Assembly (NCBI RefSeq): GCF_003635115.1
Contig: NZ_RBXJ01000001.1
Location: 682,001-746,000 of the forward strand
Source: Microbacterium sp. AG1240
Lineage (GTDB): Bacteria > Actinomycetota > Actinomycetes > Actinomycetales > Microbacteriaceae
Reading direction: 5' to 3'
Length of the DNA stretch: 64,000 nt
Made by a program: the position numbers and the translations under genes. The notes beneath the pieces are model-generated. The model saw only the letters and a program-made list of their open reading frames with translations, did not search any database and had not been told where the DNA came from. Below, one piece after another: positions 49,715-59,900 of this stretch. The number at the start of each line of letters is the position of its first letter. Within the stretch, counting starts at the first letter, position 1.

Positions 49715-50064
49715 CCGGCCGATGGACGCGCAGCAGCGCTGCGCGGCCCATCGAGATCCCGCACCTCCCGCCGCTCGCGCCGCGCCAGCCGCGCGCGGGC
49801 GCGGAAGGCGGGGGAGCTGCCCCCGTCGCCGAGGGCGACCCGGGCCGTCGGCGACGCGACGGGATGCCGTGACGGGACGCGCGTCGACGAGGTTTGGATG
49901 CTGCGGTCGAATGCCGTAGTCTGTCCCTTTGGTGCCTCCGCCTGTCGGAGGTCACTGCGAACGTGAGCCCTCCACCGGCCTGTTCCCCGCGTTTCCGCGC
50001 GAGGCAACGACCACCGGAGCGGGATTCACGAACTCCTCCGTTCGATCCAGAAAGCAGTATCACT
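49715..50064. other. 350-bp region with the rplM promoter and leader
   Basis: The left 170 bp is featureless GC-rich sequence. TTGGAT (49894-49899) and TAGTCT (49917-49922) are 17 bp apart, a good housekeeping promoter with a start near 49929. The 136-base leader begins with the hairpin CCTCCG-cctgt-CGGAGG and includes a second GC-rich complementary segment near 50020-50040. This leaves room for autogenous control of the r-protein operon. Confidence 0.7.
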
Positions 50065-50511
50065 GTGACGCGCACATTTACCCCCAAGGCTGGCGAAATC
50101 CAGCGCGAGTGGCTTGTCATCGACGCGACCGACGTCGTGCTCGGTCGCCTCGCCTCGCACGCGGCGGTCCTCCTCCGCGGCAAGCACAAGGCGACCTTCG
50201 CCAACCACATGGACGCCGGCGACTTCGTCATCGTCATCAACGCCGACAAGGTCGCCCTCACCGGCCAGAAGCTCGAGAAGAAGAAGGCGTACCGCCACTC
50301 CGGCTACCCGGGCGGCCTCAAGTCCGTCACCTACGGCGAGCTGATCGAGAAGAACCCCGAGCGCGCGGTCGAGAAGGCCATCCGCGGCATGCTCCCCAAG
50401 AACAGCCTGGGTGCGCAGCAGCTCCGCAAGCTCAAGGTCTACCGCGGCGCCGAGCACCCCCACGGTGCGCAGCAGCCCAAGACCTACACCTTCGACCAGG
50501 TCGCCCAGTAG
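50065..50511 (+). CDS. rplM: 50S ribosomal protein L13
   Basis: The 148-residue protein begins at GTG with [31 protein letters not shown]. It contains [28 protein letters not shown], the L13 core, and ends with [15 protein letters not shown]13 binds 23S rRNA early in large-subunit assembly. It is followed by rpsI after 27 bp, the usual bacterial pair, and has its own promoter and long leader. Confidence 0.98.
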   Translation: MTRTFTPKAGEIQREWLVIDATDVVLGRLASHAAVLLRGKHKATFANHMDAGDFVIVINADKVALTGQKLEKKKAYRHSGYPGGLKSVTYGELIEKNPERAVEKAIRGMLPKNSLGAQQLRKLKVYRGAEHPHGAQQPKTYTFDQVAQ

Positions 50512-50538
50512 GCGCGAGAGATTTAGAGGATAACTATC

Positions 50539-51009
50539 GTGTCGGACATCGACCCCACCAACTACTCCACCGAGACGCCGCTCGACCAGGCGGCAGCCGA
50601 GGCCCCGCGCCCCGTGCTCTCCGTCCCCGGCGCGGCCGTCGGTCGTCGCAAGCAGGCCATCGCCCGCGTGCGCATCGTGCCCGGATCGGGAACGATCACG
50701 GTCAACGGCCGCTCGTTCGAGGACTACTTCCCGAACAAGCTCCACCAGCAGCTGATCAACGACCCGTTCACGGTGCTCAACCTCACCGACGCCTATGACG
50801 TCATCGTCCGCGTCTCCGGTGGCGGCCCCTCGGGCCAGGCCGGTGCCGTGCGCCTGGGTATCGCTCGCTCGCTGAACGAGATCGACCTCGAGAACAACCG
50901 CCCGGCTCTGAAGAAGGCCGGCTTCCTGTCGCGCGACGCTCGCGTCAAGGAGCGCAAGAAGGCTGGTCTCAAGAAGGCCCGTAAGGCGCCTCAGTACTCG
51001 AAGCGCTGA
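50539..51009 (+). CDS. rpsI: 30S ribosomal protein S9
   Basis: The 156-residue protein has an actinobacterial acidic N-terminal extension (about 35 residues). The S9 fold follows: [24 protein letters not shown], then [39 protein letters not shown]. The conserved basic C-terminal tail [12 protein letters not shown] reaches the P-site tRNA in the ribosome. Cotranscribed with rplM. Confidence 0.98.
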   Translation: MSDIDPTNYSTETPLDQAAAEAPRPVLSVPGAAVGRRKQAIARVRIVPGSGTITVNGRSFEDYFPNKLHQQLINDPFTVLNLTDAYDVIVRVSGGGPSGQAGAVRLGIARSLNEIDLENNRPALKKAGFLSRDARVKERKKAGLKKARKAPQYSKR

Positions 51010-51023
51010 GTCCGGCTGCCCGT

Positions 51024-52382
51024 ATGCCGCTGTTCGGCACGGACGGGGTGCGGGGGCTGGCCAACGGCCCCCTCACCGCCGATCTCGCACTTCACCTGGC
51101 CCAGGCGACCGCCGTCGTCCTGGGCCAGGGCCGTTCTGCCGAGGCGCGCCGCGCCGAAGGCCGCCGGCTCACCGCCGTGGTCGCCCGCGATCCGCGGGTC
51201 TCGGGGGAGTTCCTCTCCGCCGCTGTCGCGGCGGGCCTCGCGTCGTCGGGTGTCGACGTCCTCGACGCGGGCGTACTCCCGACACCGGCTGCCGCCTACC
51301 TCATCGCCGACATCGACGCCGACTTCGGCGTGATGGTCTCGGCGTCGCACAACCCGGCGCCCGACAACGGCATCAAGATCTTCGCGCGCGGGGGCGTAAA
51401 GCTCCCCGACCTCGTCGAGCAGCGCATCGAGGCCGCGCTCGACGCCGAGAAGCTGCAGCCCACCGGTGCGGGCGTGGGTCGTATCCGCGTCTTCGCCGAC
51501 GCCGAAGACCGCTACGTCGTGCACCTGCTCGGCTCGCTTCCGCACAGGCTCGACGGCATCCACGTCGTGCTCGACTGCGCGCACGGGGCAGCCTCGGGGG
51601 TCTCGCCCGAGACCTTCAAGGATGCGGGCGCGACCGTGACGGTGATCGGTGCCGACCCCGACGGTTTGAACATCAACGACGGCGTGGGCTCGACCTACCT
51701 CGACCACCTCGCCGAGACCGTCGTGCGCCTCGGCGCCGACGTGGGCATCGCGCACGACGGCGACGCCGACCGCTGCCTCGCCGTCGACGCGCAGGGCAGA
51801 CACATCGACGGCGATCAGCTCATGGCGATCCTCGCCGTCTCGATGAAGGAGCGCGGCGTCCTCGCATCCGACACTCTCGTCGCGACGGTCATGAGCAACC
51901 TCGGTCTGCACCGCGCGATGGAGGATCACGGCATCCGCGTCCTGCAGACCGCGGTGGGCGACCGGTACGTCCTCGAGGCGATGACCGAGGGGTCGTACTC
52001 GCTCGGAGGCGAGCAGTCGGGGCACGTCATCATGAGCGAGCACGCGACGACGGGTGACGGTCTGCTGACAGGCCTGCACATCGTGGCCGAGATGGCGCGT
52101 CAGAACAAGACGATGGCCGAGCTCGCATCGATCATGACCGTCTATCCCCAGGTGCTCGTCAACGTCCGCGGTGTCGATCGCACCCGCGTGGCCACGGACG
52201 AGGAGCTGCAGCGCTCGGTCGAGGAAGTGAGAGCCGAGCTCGGCGACACCGGTCGCGTGCTCCTTCGCGCCTCGGGCACCGAGCCGCTCGTGCGGGTGAT
52301 GGTCGAGGCCGCCGACGAGAAATCGGCTCGCGAGTACGCCGACAGGCTTGCGGCCGTCGTGAGCGACCGACTGGCCCTCTGA
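51024..52382 (+). CDS. glmM: Phosphoglucosamine mutase
   Basis: The 452-residue phosphohexomutase has the phosphoserine loop [16 protein letters not shown] (Ser108), the metal loop DGDADRC (Asp245, 247, 249), the sugar-specificity region GGEQSGHVI, and the phosphate-binding [12 protein letters not shown]. It converts glucosamine-6-phosphate to glucosamine-1-phosphate for UDP-GlcNAc and peptidoglycan synthesis. It starts 15 bp after rpsI, the conserved order rplM-rpsI-glmM in actinobacteria. Confidence 0.97.
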   Translation: MPLFGTDGVRGLANGPLTADLALHLAQATAVVLGQGRSAEARRAEGRRLTAVVARDPRVSGEFLSAAVAAGLASSGVDVLDAGVLPTPAAAYLIADIDADFGVMVSASHNPAPDNGIKIFARGGVKLPDLVEQRIEAALDAEKLQPTGAGVGRIRVFADAEDRYVVHLLGSLPHRLDGIHVVLDCAHGAASGVSPETFKDAGATVTVIGADPDGLNINDGVGSTYLDHLAETVVRLGADVGIAHDGDADRCLAVDAQGRHIDGDQLMAILAVSMKERGVLASDTLVATVMSNLGLHRAMEDHGIRVLQTAVGDRYVLEAMTEGSYSLGGEQSGHVIMSEHATTGDGLLTGLHIVAEMARQNKTMAELASIMTVYPQVLVNVRGVDRTRVATDEELQRSVEEVRAELGDTGRVLLRASGTEPLVRVMVEAADEKSAREYADRLAAVVSDRLAL

Positions 52383-52392
52383 GTCCCGCGCC

Positions 52393-52434
52393 AGAACCGT
52401 CGGCACCCGAGCACCTCCGGGCTCCGGCGGTTCT
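52393..52434. terminator. Hairpin between convergent glmM and TetR genes
   Basis: AGAACCG (52393-52399) pairs with CGGTTCT (52428-52434), with further GC pairing inside. It lies in the 65-bp gap between the two stops. Confidence 0.6.
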
Positions 52435-52447
52435 GTGCATCCCGTCG

Positions 52448-53254
52448 TCAGTCGTCGGGCTCGGTGAGCCCCTCGATCATGGCCAGGTAGGCGAGAGCGG
52501 CGAGCGTCCACTCGACGGGCTCGCCATCCATGCCCGGCGCGGTGAGGATCTCCGACGCCGGGGGAGCACCCATGCGGCGGTGCGTGACCACGCCCTCGAC
52601 GATCGCGCCTCCCGCGGTGGCGAGATGCTGCCACTGCACACCGGGACGCGTCCGGCGACCGAGGCGCTCGCACGCAGCGGCGTAGAACTCGGTCATCGTC
52701 TCGCGGAAGGCGCGATCCGATTCGCGCAGGGCCTCCGCGACACGCTCTCGACGCCCCGGGGGGAGGCTCGGAAGCGTCGCGGCCAGGGCTTGGCAGGTCT
52801 GCCAGTGCGCAGACGCCGCGGTGTCCTCGACGTTCTGGCGCAGTGTCAGCCGCACCGTCTCCCGGAGCACCGCGTACGATCCGTCGCGGTCGCGCGACCC
52901 GTCGGGGCGCAGCATCCGATGCCCGTGCTCGGCGATGGTCCGCTCGACGACATCGAGGGTGGCTGCGAAGATCCCGTCCGATCCATCACTCTCGCTCAGC
53001 AGCTGCACCATCAGACTGGTGAGCAGCTCCTCCTTGCCGCCGAACGCCGCGAAGGCCGAGCTGCGAGGCACCCCGACCTGCCGGATTAGGTCTTCCATGT
53101 TGAGGTGGTGGAGGCTGACGGTGAGGCCGCCCTCGCCGAGCATCTCGGTTCCGGCGCGAAGAACCCGTGAGCGCAGTTCGGCTTTCGAGAGACGCCGGGG
53201 ACGCGCCTTTTGGACTGTGAGTCCTGAGTCTTGTCTTGTCGCGCTCTCTGCCAT
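52448..53254 (-). CDS. TetR-like transcriptional regulator
   Basis: The 268-residue protein begins MAESATRQDSGLTVQKARPRRLSKAELRSRVLRAGTEML. The HTH reads LNMEDLIRQVGVPRSSAFAAFGGKEELLTSLMVQLL (about residues 52-85), as in TetR/AcrR regulators. The large helical C-terminal part is a ligand or dimer domain of unknown specificity. It is divergent from the flavin-enzyme pair across 352 bp and may regulate it. Confidence 0.82.
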   Translation of the reverse strand: MAESATRQDSGLTVQKARPRRLSKAELRSRVLRAGTEMLGEGGLTVSLHHLNMEDLIRQVGVPRSSAFAAFGGKEELLTSLMVQLLSESDGSDGIFAATLDVVERTIAEHGHRMLRPDGSRDRDGSYAVLRETVRLTLRQNVEDTAASAHWQTCQALAATLPSLPPGRRERVAEALRESDRAFRETMTEFYAAACERLGRRTRPGVQWQHLATAGGAIVEGVVTHRRMGAPPASEILTAPGMDGEPVEWTLAALAYLAMIEGLTEPDD

Positions 53255-53606
53255 ATCGTCGAGACTACCGACGGGATGCGCACCGTGCTCCGCACACGAA
53301 AGCGCATCGCACCGGGGGGTCGTCGGTGTTCGCACCGCGTGCCCGGGACGCTCGTGGAATCCACGACTCCCGGGCACGTGCGCGTGCGCCCGCGAGACCC
53401 GAGGATGACGTCGTGTTTCGCGTCTCGCCCGTCGGCGCCCCGACGTGCTTATAGTGGAGGGGCAACGTAAGCCGTTGTGGGCCACCGGGCCAAAAGATCT
53501 CGGTGGAATGTGAGAGACGTCGACGTCGTCGAGTCCGCATGGTCCTCGGCTTCGATCTCCTCGTCGTCTCCTTTCCTGTTCCTCCGGCGGAAGTGCGAGA
53601 TCTCGA
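53255..53606. promoter_or_regulatory. 352-bp divergent intergenic region with a plus-strand promoter and leader
   Basis: TATAGT (53450-53455) is a strong -10 box; a matching -35 is weak. The transcript would have a leader of about 145 bases that contains the hairpin CCACCG/CGGTGG (53482-53487 with 53501-53506). No conserved FMN-riboswitch core is present despite the flavin enzymes downstream. The left part (53255-53440) has no feature I can support. Confidence 0.5.
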
Positions 53607-54149
53607 ATGACGGTAAAAGTAGCGGTGGTCGTGGGCAACCCGAAGCCGCAGTCCAGAACGATGAAAGTGGCGACCACCCTCGTGGAGCGCCTGCTCGAGC
53701 CCGGGTCGTTCGACCTGACCGTGATCGATCTCGTCGATCACCAGGCCGAGATCTTCGCGTGGCCGAGCGACGAGCTCGCGCGACTGAACTCCCTGGTCGC
53801 CGAGAGCGATCTCGTGGTGTTCGCATCCCCGACCTACAAGGCCACCTTCACGGGGCTGCTGAAGTCGTTCCTCGACCGCTATCCGGCCAATGGCCTTCGC
53901 GGCGTCGTGGCGATCCCCGTGCTGACGGGGGCCGACCAGACCCACTCGATGGGGCCGACGTACACGTTCGCTCCGCTCCTCGCCGAGCTCGGAGCCGTCG
54001 TTCCCGGCCGAGGTCTCTACTTCGTCTCGAGCCAGATGGACCGGCTCGACGAGCTGGTGGGGGCCGCCGCCGAGGAGTACCGATCCAATCTCGCCCACGT
54101 CGCCGGCCTGGCGACGTCGGCATCTCGGAAGGAGGAGGTGGCACGATGA
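53607..54149 (+). CDS. NADPH-dependent FMN reductase-like flavoprotein
   Basis: The 180-residue flavodoxin-like protein starts KVAVVVGNPKPQSRTMKVATTLVERLL, with the FMN-phosphate loop GNPKPQSRT. It continues with the isoalloxazine-contacting segment FASPTYKATFTGLLKSFLDRYP, as in SsuE/MsuE-type reductases. These supply reduced FMN to two-component monooxygenases. It is coupled (ATGA) to a second flavin enzyme, but no monooxygenase is in the window beside it. Confidence 0.9.
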   Translation: MTVKVAVVVGNPKPQSRTMKVATTLVERLLEPGSFDLTVIDLVDHQAEIFAWPSDELARLNSLVAESDLVVFASPTYKATFTGLLKSFLDRYPANGLRGVVAIPVLTGADQTHSMGPTYTFAPLLAELGAVVPGRGLYFVSSQMDRLDELVGAAAEEYRSNLAHVAGLATSASRKEEVAR

Positions 54150-54661
54150 CGATCTCGCAGCATCCGTCCGCCGCCATCGATCAGCGGACTCTCCGCGACA
54201 CTCTCGGGCACTTCGCGTCGGGCGTCACGATCATCAGCGGTATCGACGACGCCGGACCCATCGGCTTCACCTGCCAGTCGTTCTACAGCGTCTCGATGGA
54301 CCCGCCTCTGGTCTCCTTCAGCGTCATGAAGACGTCGACCACCTATCCGCGCATCCGCGAGACGGGTGCGTTCGCCGTCAACGTGCTCTCCGACCACCAG
54401 CACGGGATCTCGTCGCAGTTCGCGCGCAAGGGCACCGACAAGTGGGCCGGAGTCTCGTGGCGTCCGACCGCCGCAGGCAACCCGGTCGTCGACGACTCGT
54501 CGATGTGGCTGGACTGCGAGATCTGGGCCGAGCACGAGGCCGGCGACCACCTCATCGTGATCGGTCGGGTGGTCGAGACGAGCCCCGCGGAATGGCACCG
54601 GCACGAGCCGCTTCTGTATTTCAAGGGCGCGTACCGGCATCTGCGCGGTCTGGCCGGCTGA
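54146..54661 (+). CDS. Flavin reductase-domain protein (FMN-binding split barrel)
   Basis: The 171-residue protein starts at ATG 54146 after GGAGGAGGTGG. LRDTLGHFASGVTIISG, then GFTCQSFYSVSMDPPLVSFSVMKTSTTYPRIRETGAFAVNVLSDHQ is the flavin reductase (HpaC/SnaC-like) fold. It ends with YFKGAYRHL. It uses NAD(P)H to reduce flavin for a monooxygenase or acts directly. Overlap with the preceding FMN reductase gene implies a joint function. Confidence 0.92.
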   Translation: MTISQHPSAAIDQRTLRDTLGHFASGVTIISGIDDAGPIGFTCQSFYSVSMDPPLVSFSVMKTSTTYPRIRETGAFAVNVLSDHQHGISSQFARKGTDKWAGVSWRPTAAGNPVVDDSSMWLDCEIWAEHEAGDHLIVIGRVVETSPAEWHRHEPLLYFKGAYRHLRGLAG

Positions 54662-54673
54662 GGCCGGCCCGGG

Positions 54674-55606
54674 TCAGCCCTGGGCGAGCGACTCGATGTA
54701 GCGCAGCAGCACTCCCTCGCGCAGGGCCCACGGCGACACCTCGAGCTCGTCGACGTCCATGGCCTTCATCGCCTGGTGCAGAACGACCGCGCCGGCGACG
54801 ATCTGGAACGTGCGGTCGGGCGTGATGCCGGGGAGCTCTTGACGCGCCTCCGCGGGGATGCGCGCGAGACGGGGGATCCAGTCCTTCAGCGCCGTGCGCG
54901 GCAGCACCATTCGTTCGATCCCCGACCAGCCCGGCACGGGGAACCCGGCGAGCTTCGCGAGCGAACGGATCGCTTTCGACGAGCCGACGACATGGTCGGG
55001 CCGGGGGAGCGCGGCGAACCTGTCGGCGACGGGGGCCAGGACGGATGCGGCGTGGTCGCGGAGCGCCTCGATCTCGTCGTCGCGAGGCGGGTCGTCGGGG
55101 AGGAACTGCACCGTCATCCGGCCGGCACCCAGGGCGACGGACTCCGCGAGGTCGGGCAGCTCGTCGGCGCCGCCGGCGATCTCGAGCGAGCCGCCGCCGA
55201 TGTCGAAGAGCAGGATCTGACCGGCCGACCAGCCGAACCACCGACGGACCGCGAGGAAGGTGAAGCGCGCCTCGGTCTCGCCGCCGAGCACCTGCAGAGG
55301 CTGTCCGAGTGCCGCCTCGATGCGCGCGATCACCTCGGCGCCGTTGACAGCGTCGCGGACGGCGGAGGTCGCCGTGGCCAGCAGCTCGTCGACGCCCTCG
55401 GTCTCGGCGCGAAGCCGTGCACGGGTCACGGCGTCGACGAGTGCGCTCACGCCCTCTTCGGAGATCGCGCCGTCGGGGGTGAGGTAACGCATCAGGCGCA
55501 GGACCGTGCGGTCGCTCGTCCGTGCGGTCGGGCGCCCTCCGGCCCGGGCCGTCGCCACGAGCAGATGGACGGTGTTCGAACCGATGTCGAGAACCCCGAG
55601 ACGCAC
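54674..55606 (-). CDS. Ppx/GppA phosphatase family protein
   Basis: The 310-residue ASKHA-fold enzyme starts RLGVLDIGSNTVHLLV (phosphate-1 loop). It carries LATATSAVRDAVNG, the second phosphate loop ILLFDIGGGSLEIAGG, and SSKAIRSLAKLAG. It corresponds to actinobacterial Ppx1/Ppx2-type exopolyphosphatases or pppGpp phosphatases of about 310 residues; which reaction cannot be decided. It is convergent with the flavin reductase gene and divergent from coaA (70 bp). Confidence 0.93.
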   Translation of the reverse strand: MRLGVLDIGSNTVHLLVATARAGGRPTARTSDRTVLRLMRYLTPDGAISEEGVSALVDAVTRARLRAETEGVDELLATATSAVRDAVNGAEVIARIEAALGQPLQVLGGETEARFTFLAVRRWFGWSAGQILLFDIGGGSLEIAGGADELPDLAESVALGAGRMTVQFLPDDPPRDDEIEALRDHAASVLAPVADRFAALPRPDHVVGSSKAIRSLAKLAGFPVPGWSGIERMVLPRTALKDWIPRLARIPAEARQELPGITPDRTFQIVAGAVVLHQAMKAMDVDELEVSPWALREGVLLRYIESLAQG

Positions 55607-55676
55607 CCTCCGACCTTACCGGCGCCGCGTCGGCCCGCTGTGCGGGGCGCCGGCCGGCCGGAGGTAGGGTCGGAGG

Positions 55677-56630
55677 GTGTCCGCCGCCGAGACCGCTGCA
55701 CCCGCACCGTCGCTGAGCCCGTATCGCGACATCGCCCGCGCCGAGTGGGCCCGCATGGCCGCCGGCATGCCGCAGCCGCTCACCGAGACCGAGGTCGTGC
55801 AGCTGCGCGGCATCGGGGACCGGCTCGACCTGCGTGAGGTGCGCGAGGTGTACCTGCCCCTCAGTCGACTGCTCAGCCTCTACGCCACCGCCACCCGACG
55901 GCTCGGCGCAGCGACGAGCGACTTCCTCGGTGAGCCCGATGCCACCACTCCCTTCGTGATCGGCGTCGCCGGCTCGGTCGCCGTCGGCAAGTCGACGATC
56001 GCGCGTCTGCTGCGTGAGCTCATGAGCCGTTGGTCGGACACACCGCGGGTGGAGCTCGTCACCACCGACGGATTCCTCTACTCCAACGACGAGCTCGAGC
56101 GCCGCGGCATCATGCACCGGAAGGGCTTCCCCGAGTCGTACGACCGCCGGGCCCTCGTCGACTTCGTCAGTCGCGTCAAGAGCGGCGATCCCGTGGTGCG
56201 GGCGCCCTTCTACTCGCACATGCGGTACGACATCATGCCCGACGCGCACGTGACGGTGAACCGGCCCGATGTGGTCATCGTGGAGGGGCTGAACGTCCTT
56301 CAGCCACCGCCCTCGCCGAACGAGGTGGCCGTCAGCGACCTGTTCGACTTCTCCATCTACGTCGACGCGCAGGCCGCCGACATCGAAGCCTGGTACGTCA
56401 GCCGGTTCCTCGCACTGCGTCAGGGAGCCTTCGCCGATCCCACGTCGTACTTCCGCGTGTTCGCTGAACTCAGCGATGAGGAGGCCGTGCAGACGGCCCT
56501 GAAGTACTGGAACGAGATCAACCTCCCCAACCTGGAGGAGAACGTTCTGCCGACCCGTCATCGGGCGACCCTGGTGCTGCAGAAATCCGCCGATCACTCG
56601 GTCGAGCGCGTGCTCCTGCGCAAGGTCTGA
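55677..56630 (+). CDS. coaA: Type I pantothenate kinase
   Basis: The 317-residue kinase has P-loop [17 protein letters not shown] (about residues 95-110), [32 protein letters not shown] and the pantothenate region [32 protein letters not shown], all diagnostic of bacterial CoaA. It phosphorylates pantothenate in the first step of CoA synthesis. GTG start at 55677. The 276-bp gap after it holds two CAGTAGT words (56719 and 56756) and probably the promoter of the large surface-protein gene. Confidence 0.97.
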   Translation: MSAAETAAPAPSLSPYRDIARAEWARMAAGMPQPLTETEVVQLRGIGDRLDLREVREVYLPLSRLLSLYATATRRLGAATSDFLGEPDATTPFVIGVAGSVAVGKSTIARLLRELMSRWSDTPRVELVTTDGFLYSNDELERRGIMHRKGFPESYDRRALVDFVSRVKSGDPVVRAPFYSHMRYDIMPDAHVTVNRPDVVIVEGLNVLQPPPSPNEVAVSDLFDFSIYVDAQAADIEAWYVSRFLALRQGAFADPTSYFRVFAELSDEEAVQTALKYWNEINLPNLEENVLPTRHRATLVLQKSADHSVERVLLRKV

Positions 56631-56906
56631 CGACGCCGCATCCGTTCGACGTACTGCTCCGCGCGGCAGGCTGCGACGCCCGTCGAGCGGCCGCTCGCCG
56701 TGGGATGCGGTCGCTTCTCAGTAGTCACTACGGGGATCACGGATGCGGCGCGCCCCAGTAGTACCGGGACTCGGGATTACCTACGGGCATGCCCGGGCAG
56801 CTGTTCAGGTCGCTCACAGGTTCACCTACGTTCGGGGCTAACGCCGCGCGCTCGCCCACAGATGCGCGGAGACCGTCGATGACGACCGGAGCCGGGAGCA
56901 GCACAC

Positions 56907-59900
56907 ATGAGTCTCGATCGCACACGCGTCCCCAAGATCAGGCAGAAAGTTCGCGCGCGCACTCGGAGCCTCGCGCTTCGGACGACCGCCATGGTCGGCG
57001 TCAGTGCGCTGGCGGTGTTCGGCGGAGCCACCGCGGCGCATGCCGCACCGGGCGATTCGTCCAACGCCAGCGGCACCTTCCTCGGCGGCTCGATCCTCGA
57101 CCTGATCGATCTCGACGCGCTCGTCAACCTCGAAGGCGCGCAGGCGAGCAACGACGGCACGCCCCCCGAGGTGGTCGACTTCAACACGCTCGACCTCGGT
57201 GCGCTGGGCGTGGTGAACGTGACGGCGGAGGGCGGGATCCAGATCCCGATCAGCTTCGCCGACGCGGGTGTGCTCGGGCAGTACGCCAGCGCCGACTCGG
57301 ACGGTTCGTCATACGGTTCGTCGGGCGCCGTCGGATCCGACGGCGTCGTCGGCGCCGGCCCGGTGCCCGGCTCGCCTCCCGGCCCCCTGACGCTCGACCT
57401 GACCGCAGCGGCCGGTGCGCTGGGGCTGCCGCCTGCGCTCGTCAACGATGTCGCCGACGTCGACCTCTCCGTCGGCGTCGTATCGGCCCAGGCCGAGCTC
57501 GTCGGCGCGACCGGCGTCACCCGCGACTACACGATCGCCGATGCGACGCTCACGCTCCAGAGCAACACCGTCTCCGGCCTCGCAGGCACCGTCAACTCGG
57601 CGATAGCGCCGCTGCAGACGACGGTCAACGGTCTGCAGACGACCATCAACGATCTCGTGAACGGGGTCGCAGGGTTCGCTCTGTCGTCGGATCTGACCGT
57701 CGACACCGCGAGCCTCACCGGTTCCGTCTCGAGTCTGCTGACCGGCCCGATCACGAGCCCCGACTACCCCGGAGTGGTCGTCAACCTCTCGACCGGCGTC
57801 ATCTCGGTCGACCTCGAGCAGATCGTCGATCTGAACAACCTGGGTGTCGGGCAGGAGATCCTCAGCGGAGCCACGATCGAGTACATCCAGCAGGCGGTGC
57901 TCGACGCGATCGACGGCACGCTCGACGACGTCACGCAGACCCTGGTGGACGCGATTCGCGACCTGACCGTCACCGGCGGAGTCGACATCGACCTCGGCTT
58001 CCTCGGCACCCTCGACGCGCTCACCGTCAACACGACGGTCGGCGCCCTCGCGGACGGCAGCACGGCCGGCATCACCCTGCTCGGCCTCCCCGTACCCGTC
58101 CCGGGCCTCATCGGCGCCGTGGTCGGCGTCCTCACCGCTCCGCTGGACGCGCTGATCGACTCCGTGACCGGCGTGGCGGCGGCCGCGCTCGCGCCCGTGA
58201 ACGACGTGCTGCTGAACGTCATCGACCTCGTGCTTCCCGGCGTGGTCAGCCTGACGGCGAACAACCAGTCGGAGGCGGCGGGCGAGTACTCCATCACCGC
58301 GCTGATCCTGACGGTGCTGCCGGCGGTCGGCGGCGGCGTGCTCACGGTCGAGCTCGCGAACGCCACGGTCGGCCCCAACGTGATCGACGCCAACCCCGAC
58401 GTCACCATCACCGCGCCCACCCCCGGTCAGGTCTTCACCGTTCCCGACGCGGACGACACGACAGACGTGACGGTCACGGGCACGGGAGCGGAAGGCGCGA
58501 CCATCAGCGTCGCGATCCTCGGCCAGACGACGCAGCCCGCCACCGTCGTCGACGGTGTCTGGACGGCGACGTTCCCCGACCTGCCGGTCGGCACGTACAC
58601 CGCCACGGCGACGCAGGACGTCGACGGTTCCGTCGCATCCGTCACCTTCTCGGTGGCTGCGGCCCCCGACGTCGTCATCACCGCTCCGGTCGACGGAGAC
58701 GAGTTCCCCGTCGCCGGCCCGCTCGACACGACCGACGTGGTCGTCTCGGGAACGGGCGCCGTCGACTCCATCGTCGAGGTCGAGCTCAGCAACGGCGACA
58801 GCGAGCCCGTCACCGTCGGTGCCGACGGCACCTGGACGGTGACCTTCGAAGACCTTCCGGTCGGGGTGTACACGGCCACCGCCACGCAGGAGATCGACGG
58901 CTCGACCGACACGGTCGACTTCTCCGTCGTCGAAGCGGTCGACGTGCAGATCCAGCAGCCGGTCGACGGCGCGGAGATCGTCGTCGACGGCCCCGGTGAC
59001 GTCACCGACGTGACCGTGTCGGGCATCGGCGCTCCCGGAGCATCGGTCGAGGTGACCATCCCCGGTATCGGAACCCAGACGGCCGAGGTCGATCAGGACG
59101 GCGAGTGGGAGGTGGTCTTCGACGACCTCCCCGTCGCCGAGTACACCGCGACCGCCGTGCAGGACGCGGACGGTTCGACCGACTCGGTCACGTTCGAGGT
59201 CGTCGCGGCCATCGACGTCACGATCCTCGCGCCGGTCGACGGCTCGAGCATCTTCGTGGACGACGAGGGCGACACCACCGACGTCACGGTCTCGGGCACC
59301 GGCCAGCCCGGCGAGACCGTCACCGTCACGATCCCCGGTCAGCCGACTCCCGCAGCGGCGACGGTGCTCGCCGACGGAACGTGGTCGGTGACCTTCCCGG
59401 GCCTCCCGGTGGGCGACTACACCGCCACGGCGACCCAGAGCGACGGATCGACCGACACGACGTCGTTCGAGATCGCGCCCGAAGACGACGTGGCCATCGC
59501 CACGCCGACCCCCGGCCAGGTGATCGTGGTGCCCGACGCGGATGACACCGCCGATGTGCTCGTCTCGGGAACCGGACAGCCGGGGGCGACCGTCACCGTC
59601 GTGCTCGACGGGGACGAGACGCTCACGGACGAGGTCGACGGCGACGGCAACTGGAGCGTCCTCTTCGACGACGTGGGCCAGGGCGGGCACACCGCCGTCG
59701 CGACCCAGGACGTCGATGGATCCACCGACAGCGTGGACTTCTCGATCGAGGAGGCCGACGACGTGGTGATCGAAGACCCGGTGGACGGTGAGACGATCCT
59801 CGTCGACGGACCGGCCGACACCGCGGTCGTCGAGGTCTCGGGCATCGGTCAGCCGGGTGCGGTCATCACCCTCACCGGCGACTTCCCGACGCAGACCACG

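Noticed and set aside
49722..49919. Plus-strand 65-codon frame before rplM
   Set aside because: Arg/Ala/Pro-rich composition, no ribosome-binding site, and it covers the rplM promoter.
53456..53606. FMN riboswitch upstream of the flavin enzymes
   Set aside because: The leader lacks the conserved RFN core sequence. Only a simple 6-bp hairpin is present.
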